A DNA stretch of 64,000 nt from Streptomyces platensis (lineage in GTDB: Bacteria; Actinomycetota; Actinomycetes; Streptomycetales; Streptomycetaceae). The translations under genes were made by a program, and so were the position numbers. This document shows positions 26,929-33,758 of this stretch, piece after piece. The DNA lies in contig NZ_CP023691.1 in assembly GCF_008704855.1 (NCBI RefSeq), positions 8,432,001 through 8,496,000 on the forward strand. The letters are read 5' to 3'. The first letter of the stretch is position 1; each line of letters opens with the position of its first letter. The notes under the pieces were generated by a model that did not search any database, was not told where the DNA came from, and saw only the letters and a program-made list of their open reading frames with translations.

Positions 26929-27080
26929 GATCCGTTGATAGCGCCGCGGCGCAAGCCGTCGCCCGGTATCGCGGTGGGGCTCACTCGGGGGAGTGGCAAG
27001 TCATACCGCAGCACCAGCACAACCCATGCCGCCGCGCGCTCCCACTGATCACATAACCTCAGGGTGGTCGAGGGGTGGGT

Positions 27081-27500
27081 ATGGAAGAGCTGGTCGTCGA
27101 GTCCGTCAGGTACAGCGCTCCGTGCGTGGACTGCGGGGCACAGCTGGAGTGCTGGGGCGTGCACGGCCTGATCGGTGGATCGCTGCGGTGGGACGTGGAG
27201 TCCGTGTGCTCGGCCTGCGGGCAGGCAACGGCCGACTGCGGCCAGGACCTCCCCGCCCGGCTGCGGGACCGGCTACTCGCCGACCACGGGCCGGCCACGT
27301 TGCGCCTGCCGAATCCGCCCGTGGAGCGCGTCACCGTCATGCGGGTGCTGCGCGCTGAACTCAGCCTTGGCCTGACCGAGGCCAAAGCTGTCGCAGGCCA
27401 GGTGCTGGCAGGGGCCTACTCAGGAACGCTGCCCGAAGTGGAAGCCCTCGCCCGCAAGCTGCGGGAAGCCGGAGTCGAAGCGGTAGCTGCCCGCCCCTGA
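27081..27500 (+). CDS. Zinc-ribbon protein with ribosomal L7/L12 C-terminal-like domain
   Basis: A 139-aa cytoplasmic protein. I prefer the ATG at 27081, 6-7 bp after GAGGGG, to the GTG two codons earlier. The N-terminal part has C-V-D-C at 15-18, a second C-S-A-C pair and a further Cys, a zinc ribbon. The C-terminal part (V-M-R-V-L-R-A-E-L-S-L-G-L-T-E-A-K, then L-P-E-V-E-A-L-A-R-K-L-R-E-A-G) resembles the C-terminal domain of ribosomal protein L7/L12, which binds translation factors. Similar stand-alone domains occur in Streptomyces without known function. It sits between the two HNH nuclease genes. Confidence 0.6.
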   Translation: MEELVVESVRYSAPCVDCGAQLECWGVHGLIGGSLRWDVESVCSACGQATADCGQDLPARLRDRLLADHGPATLRLPNPPVERVTVMRVLRAELSLGLTEAKAVAGQVLAGAYSGTLPEVEALARKLREAGVEAVAARP

Positions 27501-27522
27501 CGGGCCGTTGTCGGCAGGGGGT

Positions 27523-27756
27523 TCAGCAGGTGCCGGGGTCGAAACTGCCGCCGGTCAGGGGTTCGCGACGCAGGTCGGCGAAGGCGCGGACGGTGACGCC
27601 GGCCTGGCCAGGGGTGCGCCAGGGGGCGGAGGGCCCACTGGAGAGCCACAGCCCGCCGAGCGCCGTCGCGGCCTGGGTGGCGGTTGCTTCATCGGCCGCG
27701 GTGATGTCGATGACGACCAGGCCCGGCTCACGCAGGTGCTCTTCAGAGATCTCCAT
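27523..27756 (-). CDS. DUF6207-family protein
   Basis: A 77-aa protein from the ATG at 27756: E-E-H-L-R-E-P-G-L-V-V-I-D-I-T-A-A-D-E-A-T-A, L-G-G-L-W-L-S-S-G, P-W-R-T-P-G-Q-A-G-V and R-A-F-A-D-L-R-R. This is the DUF6207 pattern (E-P-G-L-V-V-I-D-x-T...R-x-P-G-Q-P-G-V), very common and of unknown function in Streptomyces. A GTG further upstream could add a short V-H-V-R-V-T leader. The next 300 bp hold a decayed tandem copy. Confidence 0.7.
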   Translation of the reverse strand: MEISEEHLREPGLVVIDITAADEATATQAATALGGLWLSSGPSAPWRTPGQAGVTVRAFADLRREPLTGGSFDPGTC

Positions 27757-27830
27757 GGCCAGACAGACGCCCCCGACTACCCGGGGGTTCGGCGCGACCG
27801 TGGAAGTCACCCGGACGTGGACAGACGATC

Positions 27831-28048
27831 CTATGTGGCCGCGCTCCGCGGTGCGAAGACTTCGGTTCCTCGGTTGCTCGGCGCGATGGGTAGAGGCTGG
27901 CCGGGGGCGTGCCACGGGGCGGGCGGGCCACTGGAGAGCCACAGCCCGCCGAGCGCAGCCGCCACCCGGTGAGCGGTTTCCTCGTCGGCAGCGGTGACGC
28001 CGCTGAGCCCAGGCCCGACTCGCGCAGGTGCTCTTGAGGGATCTTCGT
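27831..28048 (-). pseudogene. Decayed tandem copy of the DUF6207 gene
   Basis: This copy aligns with the intact gene at 27523-27756, but the start codon is ACG (28046-28048) and a single base is missing after the codons for E-S-G-L, so I-P-Q-E-H-L-R-E-S-G-L and V-T-A-A-D-E-E-T-A are in different frames. The tail (L-G-G-L-W-L-S-S-G-P-P-A-P-W) is nearly identical to the intact copy, including DNA just upstream of both genes, showing a tandem duplication. Confidence 0.7.
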
Positions 28049-28249
28049 GGTCTGTCAGACGCCTGCCGCCGGCCAAAGGGTTCGATGCCACCGCGCACTT
28101 CACCCGGATGTGGATCCGCGCTGCGCAAGGCCGCAGGAGCGCGGCCAGCCGTGCAGGCGCGCTCCGCGACGCGGGTTCGATGGTTGACGTGCCCTGCCAT
28201 GGTGGGTAGATCCTCAGGGCTGACACCACTCACCCGACCTGGGGGCTGC

Positions 28250-28960
28250 ATGTATTCCGCGCGCCGACTGGCCGTCTTGGCTTGCCCCGTGCTGCTCTTC
28301 GCCACGGCAGCTTGTACCCCTGGCACCTCGCATCAGGAATCGAAGGCGCCGTCGACACCGGCGTCGAGCTCGTCCCAGGGCAAGAACGGCGGCGGCCTGC
28401 CGCTGGCCCAGGCCGTGGGACAGCTGAAGGTGGCAGCCGAGTCTCGCACTGGCTATGAGCGCGAGAAGTTCCACCTCTGGATTGACGCGGACCACGACGG
28501 CTGCGACACCCGTAAGGAAGTCCTCCTCGCCGAGGCGGTCAAGAAGCCCCGCGAGGGCAAGAACTGCCGCCTTACCGGCGGCACGTGGCGCTCCTACTAC
28601 GACGACAAGACCGTCACCGACGCCCGCAAGCTCGACATCGACCACGTCGTCCCCCTCGCTGAAGCGTGGGACTCCGGCGCCTCGAAGTGGAGCACGAAGC
28701 GCCGGGAGCAGTACGCCAACGACCTGGGCGCCGAGCGCAGTCTCGTCGCAGTCAGCCTGGGACCTAACCGGACCAAGGGCGACAAGGATCCGGCCGAGTG
28801 GATGCCGCCGGCGAAGGATGCCACCTGTACCTACGCGACCGACTGGATCTCCGCAAAGCTCCGCTGGAAGCTGACCGCCGACCACGCCGAGCTCAAAGCC
28901 CTGCGCACAGTCGCCGCAGGGTGCAAAGACGCGACGGTGACGTTCACGCCGGCACCGTAG
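28250..28960 (+). CDS. Lipoprotein HNH nuclease (GmrSD C-terminal/DUF1524-like)
   Basis: A 236-aa protein from the ATG at 28250 with GGGGG 5 bp upstream. The leader ends in a lipobox A-T-A-A-C with C22, so the protein is anchored to the outer face of the membrane; a Ser/Pro-rich tether follows. The catalytic part is closely similar to the exported protein at 26278-26928: W-I-D-A-D-H-D-G-C-D-T-R, GGTWRSYYDDK, L-D-I-D-H-V-V-P-L-A-E-A-W with D131-H132, N-D-L-G-A-E-R-S-L-V-A-V, D-P-A-E-W-M-P-P. Predicted extracellular nuclease held at the surface. No immunity gene is evident, as expected for a nuclease acting outside the cell. Confidence 0.87.
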   Translation: MYSARRLAVLACPVLLFATAACTPGTSHQESKAPSTPASSSSQGKNGGGLPLAQAVGQLKVAAESRTGYEREKFHLWIDADHDGCDTRKEVLLAEAVKKPREGKNCRLTGGTWRSYYDDKTVTDARKLDIDHVVPLAEAWDSGASKWSTKRREQYANDLGAERSLVAVSLGPNRTKGDKDPAEWMPPAKDATCTYATDWISAKLRWKLTADHAELKALRTVAAGCKDATVTFTPAP

Positions 28961-29497
28961 AGCGCTGCGACTCCCCGGCACCCCAAGCGAGGACATCTCT
29001 ATCCCTCAGGCCGTGCGGGAAAGGCTAGGCCGCCCGCCGCGATCGGGCGTCCCCAGGGCGTTGTCAGTGCCCTGAGCTACGGTCATCGCGTCCTGCGGGA
29101 CGCGCCCGTTCCCGCCTGGCCTCCAACAGCGGCCAGGCGGGAACGGCCAGACTCGCCCCTTTGTACTCGGCACGGGGCGTGCCTCTTCCGGATGGAAGGC
29201 CGACACCAAGGTGTCCTGCATCCATTGACGGGGGTAGCCGGGGGGATTGCAAGGAAAATCGGGAACTTCCACCCGGAGCGCTGTCAGGCTGCCGAATTCA
29301 TGCGTCGGAACGGTCATCTGAGGGCGCTCGCTGAACACTCCACGCCCCGCAATGTTCCGTGATTCCTTGATCACGTGGTGTTACTGGCGGGTGTCGTGAA
29401 TGCTGAGGTCCCTTTCAACGGCGGTTCGGCACCCGCCTGTTGAGAGCGCATCGACGCGCGGCTCTCCGGATGGCCGCGGCCGACCTCAAGGAGTGGG
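28961..29497. other. Gene-poor stretch after the HNH lipoprotein
   Basis: These 537 bp hold a strong hairpin (29108-29144) and probably the promoter of the operon starting at 29498. A 122-codon minus ORF (29006-29374) exists, but its Pro/Arg-rich end crosses the hairpin and no family is recognisable; it is not annotated. A sharp ribosome-binding site, AAGGAG, precedes 29498. Confidence 0.4.
29108..29144. terminator. 14-bp perfect hairpin
   Basis: GTTCCCGCCTGGCC at 29108-29121 pairs with 29131-29144; the loop is 9 nt. It is 148 bp past the HNH lipoprotein stop and is the first strong structure there, so it probably ends that transcript. Confidence 0.5.
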
Positions 29498-29722
29498 ATG
29501 GACCGCAAAAAGATACTGACCACGGTGGTGCTGGTCACCATGGTGGTGTTCGCGTGGAGCGTGGTGATGACGGCAATGGGCCACGCGTCCGTCGTCGCCT
29601 GGCTCGCCCCGGCCCTGGCGCTGACGGTCCAGCAGATCGTTCGCGCAACCCGCTCGCGGAACGCGTCAACTTCAGAGCAGGGCACGGTGGGGGTATCCGG
29701 CAAGGAGGACGCCGCCCCGTGA
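29498..29722 (+). CDS. Small membrane protein, first gene of a coupled operon
   Basis: A 74-aa protein starting at ATG with AAGGAG upstream. Residues 6-28 (I-L-T-T-V-V-L-V-T-M-V-V-F-A-W-S-V-V) and 32-46 (A-W-L-A-P-A-L-A-L-T) form one or two membrane spans, followed by a short Ser/Glu-rich cytoplasmic tail. Its TGA overlaps the GTG of the next gene. No family recognised. Confidence 0.65.
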   Translation: MDRKKILTTVVLVTMVVFAWSVVMTAMGHASVVAWLAPALALTVQQIVRATRSRNASTSEQGTVGVSGKEDAAP

Positions 29723-30624
29723 CGACGCCCTTCGAGTCACCTGTGCCGGCTCCCGGCCCGGCACAGGCCCGCCCTGGCCGCAAGCTCGGCCCGATCGCGG
29801 ACTGCGTGGGCAGCTCGCATCGAGCCTGGCTGGAGCCGATGCGTGAGAGCTATTTCGCCAGCGGACGGACCCTCAGCCACCTCAGCGGCAGGGTCCTGCT
29901 GGCCAAGTCCAAACTCTCTGAGCTACTGCGCGGCGTGGCACTGTACCCCCGGTGGGAAGTCATCCACCGACTGTCCACCGAGCTGAACATGCCCACATGG
30001 CCCCTGTACCGCCTCTGGCGCCAGGCAGCACTCGACGCCCAAAAGACCCGCGAGTGGATCGACCGCTCCACCGAGAAAGCCACCCTGGCCACCGCCAACC
30101 TCAAGCCGCCCCTGGAGCACGGCGCCCTTCGACAGATGGTGGAGATGGACTACCTCCGCTACGCCCAGGTCTTCCTCTTCGACGACCCGCGCGACGCCGC
30201 GGTGGCCGACACCTTCGACATCCTCTGGCTGTACTGGAACGAAGCACTCGCCAGCCCCGACATCCGCCGCTACGCCTGGAACATCCTGCGCGCCACCGTC
30301 ATGTCCAAGACACCGCACATGGACGGCCGACCCGAGCTCGGGCCCGCGGCGTTCGACACCGTCGCCCTGCGAAGCCGCACCTCCGATACCGACCGCATGG
30401 CCCAAGTGGCAGAGAGCCTGGAGCTGTTCAAGGCAATCAGCAAACTGCCCGACGCCCAGCTCGACGTCATGGTGCTGCGTCACCTGTGCGGACTCCCGCC
30501 CGCTCGCGTCTCTGCCCTCCTCGGCGTCCCGCTGGCCGCCGTACTCTCCGACGAACGTCACGCCGTCCGCTACCTGGAGCGCGCCATCTACCTACCGCCC
30601 GAGACCGGAGGACCCACCCCGTGA
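29719..30624 (+). CDS. HTH protein with sigma-70 region 4-like C terminus
   Basis: A 301-aa protein from the GTG at 29719 (GTGA overlap with the membrane protein; AAGGAGG upstream). An N-terminal helix-turn-helix (GRTLSHLSGRVLLAKSKLSE, then P-R-W-E-V-I-H-R-L-S) resembles the regulator domain found in many Streptomyces proteins. A helical middle follows, and the end (L-P-D-A-Q-L-D-V-M-V-L-R-H-L-C-G-L, ARVSALLGVPLAAVLSDE, Y-L-E-R-A-I) looks like sigma factor region 4. No region 2 is visible, so it is not a complete sigma factor. It lies between two coupled genes, suggesting a membrane-linked regulatory unit. Confidence 0.65.
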   Translation: MTTPFESPVPAPGPAQARPGRKLGPIADCVGSSHRAWLEPMRESYFASGRTLSHLSGRVLLAKSKLSELLRGVALYPRWEVIHRLSTELNMPTWPLYRLWRQAALDAQKTREWIDRSTEKATLATANLKPPLEHGALRQMVEMDYLRYAQVFLFDDPRDAAVADTFDILWLYWNEALASPDIRRYAWNILRATVMSKTPHMDGRPELGPAAFDTVALRSRTSDTDRMAQVAESLELFKAISKLPDAQLDVMVLRHLCGLPPARVSALLGVPLAAVLSDERHAVRYLERAIYLPPETGGPTP

Positions 30625-31442
30625 CACCTCTACAAGAGATCCTTTCCCGGGCGCTGCTGGTACCTGACCGCGTCGTCCCACGCGACATCGTCCCGCGCTC
30701 CGACCCCGGCAACGACCCGGACACTCGCTTCGACGTCGCATCGGCCACGACAGACGCCATCCCAAACGCTGCGGCCGAAGACCTGCGTGCACTCTGCGAA
30801 ACCCTTGTCAGGCACACCCCGGCCACCGCCATCATCGGCTTCGTCACCGACCAGGTGCCCGAACCCCGCAGCGCCCTGATCCTCGCCTGCGTCCTTCAGC
30901 TGACCAACACCGACGGTGGCGCCCGCTTCTGGTGGCAGTACGCTGCCGGCGCCGGCCAGGCCGCAGCGGCCTACTGCCTCTACCTCCACCACCTCTCCCT
31001 CGGTGAGGACGACACAGCCCGGTGGTGGCATCACCAGACCGACGACGTCCAACCCCCACCGCAGACCGACACCGACACCGGCGACCGCATCGCCAGCGCA
31101 CCTATCATCAGCGCCTCCACCACCACGATCCTGCGCGTCCTGCGCCACCTCTCCAAGCACACCAGCCGCCCCCGCTCCGCCGCGGTCAACGAACTCATGG
31201 ATTACATGCCCACCGCCGTGGCGGTCGGCTACCTCCGCGAGCCCGACATGGAGATGCCCATGCCGGGGCCCAACTTCGCCCGCAAAATCCGCACGTTGCT
31301 CACTGCGGCTGCCAACCGACCCGACGTCCCAAGCCGCCTACCCGCTCGTGCGAAATCGTCGACCCGCGCGCGGCGCGAAGCCGCTCGTGCCCGATGCACG
31401 GAAGGATGCAACTGGCAGATGGGCGAGACAGCGACGCGCTGA
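30621..31442 (+). CDS. Hypothetical helical protein, third gene of the coupled operon
   Basis: A 273-aa protein from a GTG that overlaps the previous stop (GTGA). It is mainly helical: E-D-L-R-A-L-C-E-T-L, A-L-I-L-A-C-V-L-Q-L-T-N-T-D-G-G-A-R-F-W-W-Q-Y-A-A-G-A-G-Q-A, L-R-V-L-R-H-L-S-K-H. I do not recognise the family. The last 40 residues are Arg-rich and low in pattern (A-R-A-K-S-S-T-R-A-R-R-E-A-A), so the original stop may have been lost. A perfect 18-bp hairpin follows 31 bp after the stop. Confidence 0.55.
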   Translation: MTPLQEILSRALLVPDRVVPRDIVPRSDPGNDPDTRFDVASATTDAIPNAAAEDLRALCETLVRHTPATAIIGFVTDQVPEPRSALILACVLQLTNTDGGARFWWQYAAGAGQAAAAYCLYLHHLSLGEDDTARWWHHQTDDVQPPPQTDTDTGDRIASAPIISASTTTILRVLRHLSKHTSRPRSAAVNELMDYMPTAVAVGYLREPDMEMPMPGPNFARKIRTLLTAAANRPDVPSRLPARAKSSTRARREAARARCTEGCNWQMGETATR

Positions 31443-31473
31443 TCTCCATCGCGCGCGACGAACAAGGTGTCCC

Positions 31474-31513
31474 GGGCGTGGAGTCCGCAGCAGCCGCTGC
31501 GGACTCCACGCCC
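31474..31513. terminator. Perfect 18-bp hairpin terminator
   Basis: GGGCGTGGAGTCCGCAGC at 31474-31491 pairs without mismatch with 31496-31513 across a 4-nt loop (AGCC). It follows the three-gene operon ending at 31442. The rest of 31443-31914 holds no gene; a weaker 9-bp stem is at 31770-31796, and a good ribosome-binding site (AGGAGGGG) precedes 31915. Confidence 0.75.
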
Positions 31514-31914
31514 TTGGAGCCGAAATGCCAGGCTCCGCCGCAGCCTGCCGGCAACCCCCGGACGGCGCCCCCATGCCGGCAACGCCCGGCGGGTGCACGC
31601 ATCGCGGGGGCCGGGGAGCTGGGGCGGGCCCCTGCGGCGGGCGCGGTGCCGCAGCGGAATCGGGCGCGCGGAGGCGCGTAGTGGGGCGTGTAGTCCAGCG
31701 ATGAGCGCCCTTGTGTGGTAACGGAGAGGCTTAATACGATCACGCATCGTTGGGGGGCGGCCTCTGACTCTGCTCCGCCCTCCGGGTGCGGAGCAGCAGG
31801 TCCGCCGTCCGGTGCGGTGCGTCGGGGGTCGGCACCGAGGAACAGCGGCAAAGACCACTGTCCGTTGAGACTCCTCGCACCTGCTGCTGGGCGGCCGGTT
31901 CGCAGGAGGGGAAC

Positions 31915-32931
31915 ATGCGTACCGCATACAAGAAGGTCCTCACCGCGGTGGGATGTGCCGCTGCGCTGGGCACCTTAGTTTCGGCCGCTCCGGCGGTACA
32001 GGCCGGCGCGGCACCCGGTGAGTTGAAGGTGTCTGTCCAGGCGCCGCAGGCGGTTGCGGGCTCGGCGAGCACACGGGCTGCTGCTGGGTGCTCACCGGGG
32101 GAGAACCGCTACAACCGCACCCAGTCGTGCATCAAGGCGCCCGGGAAGCTCAACATCACCCGCAACGGACGCCTGGAAGGCACGATCCGGTTCACGGTCA
32201 CCCAGGCCATGCAGCTGCACAACTCGCGCAACTTCTCAGAGAAGTACACGTTCAAGGTCACCGGCATCGCAGGGAACACCAGCGCAGTTACCGCGGCATT
32301 CAACGTCTCTTGTGGCGGGTCCTGCCAGGCAACGAATCACGTCAGGGGCCCGCGGGCCGTGCGGGCGGGCACCGTGATCTCCGGTCCGGTCAACTACCAC
32401 GACTCCACCACCACCCAGCACCGGGACCGGGCCAAGTACAGCCTGACGTTCCTCAAGCCCGGCTACACCACCGGACTCTCGCGCTGGGAATCGCTGACCT
32501 TCCGATGCGACGACATCATCCGCGGCAGCGGCATCGGCGCGGGATGCGTCTTCCCCCGCTACGCACCAGTCCTGACGACGATGGCGAACCTGCCGCACAT
32601 CCGGACCAACATCAAGCGCATCCAGCAGGCCGGCCCGCACCACTACGGCAAGCGAGGCAACTCACCCCTCACCCGGGCGACCAGCACAGCGGTCGAGCGA
32701 GCCAACCGACGCGTTGCATGCCCCCGCAACCGACCCGGCCGGCCCGCAGGCCACAGCTGCGACGAGTACCCCTTCGCCAAGACCTTCCAGGGCGCCTCGC
32801 GCACCCGCAAGCCGGACTGGGGCTGGGCCTGGGTGCCCGCGCGAGAGCAGCACGCACAGGGCGGCTATCTCAGCTCCTTCTATGCTTCCCAGCGTGTAAT
32901 GAACAAGGACAAGTTCTGGGTGGCGGTGTAG
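31915..32931 (+). CDS. Exported NucA/NucB-type deoxyribonuclease toxin
   Basis: A 338-aa protein from the ATG at 31915, 5 bp after AGGAGGGG. A signal peptide (residues 1-32, A-A-P-A-V-Q-A-G-A-A) is followed by a beta-rich N-terminal domain with paired Cys. The last 60 residues carry the NucA/NucB DNase signature: S-C-D-E-Y-P-F-A at 281-288 (C282, D283, E284), then Q-H-A-Q-G-G, S-S-F-Y-A-S and D-K-F-W-V-A-V. Predicted secreted DNase. A 172-aa gene begins 13 bp downstream and should protect the producer. The last 29 codons plus the following DNA are repeated at 36022-36108, so this tip has been copied as a cassette. Confidence 0.85.
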   Translation: MRTAYKKVLTAVGCAAALGTLVSAAPAVQAGAAPGELKVSVQAPQAVAGSASTRAAAGCSPGENRYNRTQSCIKAPGKLNITRNGRLEGTIRFTVTQAMQLHNSRNFSEKYTFKVTGIAGNTSAVTAAFNVSCGGSCQATNHVRGPRAVRAGTVISGPVNYHDSTTTQHRDRAKYSLTFLKPGYTTGLSRWESLTFRCDDIIRGSGIGAGCVFPRYAPVLTTMANLPHIRTNIKRIQQAGPHHYGKRGNSPLTRATSTAVERANRRVACPRNRPGRPAGHSCDEYPFAKTFQGASRTRKPDWGWAWVPAREQHAQGGYLSSFYASQRVMNKDKFWVAV

Positions 32932-32944
32932 AGGAGTAGGCGAC

Positions 32945-33463
32945 ATGTCCAAGGCGACGGCCATCGTGCCGGTGTCGTACAACCAGTACTACATCGGCGG
33001 GGAGATCTTTAACGTTGAAGCATGGGACTACACCGGCTTCAACGGCTTGGTCGCCGCCTTGGACGCACCTGGGCACTTCGCGGTGCCGGGGCAGTTCGCC
33101 GTCGTGATGACCGGCACCGAGACCGGCGACGTCCGCGTCAGCATCGACATCCGCGCCACTGCCCCCCAGGAGACCGACCTCGACGCCTGGGACGAGGTCG
33201 TCGAGGTCAGCCTTTCCCTGCCCGGCCGCAGGCGAGGTGTGACGACGTTCAATGTCGATGATTTCGACCTGCCCGACTTTCCCGGGCCCGGCCCCTACCG
33301 GGTCAGAGTCCATGCCCGCGGCCGCGACCAGGGCCAGGAACTGCTGATGGTCGAGGACGACCCCGTCGAGGAACACCTCATCCTTGTCTGGCCAGCCCCG
33401 CCCGCGTCGGAAACGGTGCACAAAGTCACCGACGCCTACGGAGCCATGATTCGCGCCTCATAA
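32945..33463 (+). CDS. Immunity protein paired with the NucA/NucB nuclease
   Basis: A 172-aa cytoplasmic protein whose ATG is 13 bp after the nuclease stop, with GAGGAG upstream. It is beta-rich: Y-Y-I-G-G-E-I-F-N-V-E-A-W-D-Y, F-A-V-V-M-T-G-T-E-T-G-D-V, V-E-V-S-L-S-L-P-G and P-G-P-Y-R-V-R-V-H-A-R. I do not know a named family; the immunity role rests on position and on co-duplication with the toxin tip (36022-36501). The second copy is truncated and frameshifted, so this is the only intact one. Confidence 0.6.
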   Translation: MSKATAIVPVSYNQYYIGGEIFNVEAWDYTGFNGLVAALDAPGHFAVPGQFAVVMTGTETGDVRVSIDIRATAPQETDLDAWDEVVEVSLSLPGRRRGVTTFNVDDFDLPDFPGPGPYRVRVHARGRDQGQELLMVEDDPVEEHLILVWPAPPASETVHKVTDAYGAMIRAS

Positions 33464-33482
33464 ATCGGTACACCCACGTCCA

Positions 33483-33758
33483 GTGCAGAGCCCGATTGCC
33501 CGGCCGCCACCGACGACCGACCCGCATCTGCCGCATCCGCAGCCGCGCCGGAACGGCGGCGGATGGTTCCACCGGCACCTGCTCGCCGAAGCCCGCCACA
33601 TCGCCTGCGTCCTGCGCGGCCAGACCCGCGAGCCCGGCCTGGACCAGCAGATCGTGAACGCTGCGCTCGCCGCCCACTGTCTGGACATCAGCGAACCGAA
33701 GACGCTGTGCGCTCTCTGTGTTTGTGCTCTCAAACGATGGGACAGCACATGCTGGGAA
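33483..33758 (+). pseudogene. Unrecognised gene fragment
   Basis: An open frame without a credible start reads W-F-H-R-H-L-L-A-E-A-R-H-I-A-C-V-L-R-G, E-P-G-L-D-Q-Q-I-V-N-A-A-L-A-A-H-C-L-D-I-S. Composition and codon use are those of a real protein end, but the frame then runs antisense into the pentapeptide gene. It looks like the C-terminal scrap of a larger gene; I cannot name the family. Confidence 0.3.

Noticed and set aside
29006..29374. 122-codon minus ORF
   Set aside because: Pro/Arg-rich, crosses a terminator hairpin, no family; not convincing.
29440..29718. Upstream extension of the HTH gene to 29440
   Set aside because: It would overlap the whole small membrane gene; the GTG at 29719 has AAGGAGG and a GTGA overlap.
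31915..33463. Nuclease/immunity pair as a classical toxin-antitoxin system
   Set aside because: The nuclease has a signal peptide, so it acts after export; the pair fits the bacteriocin/polymorphic-toxin type better.
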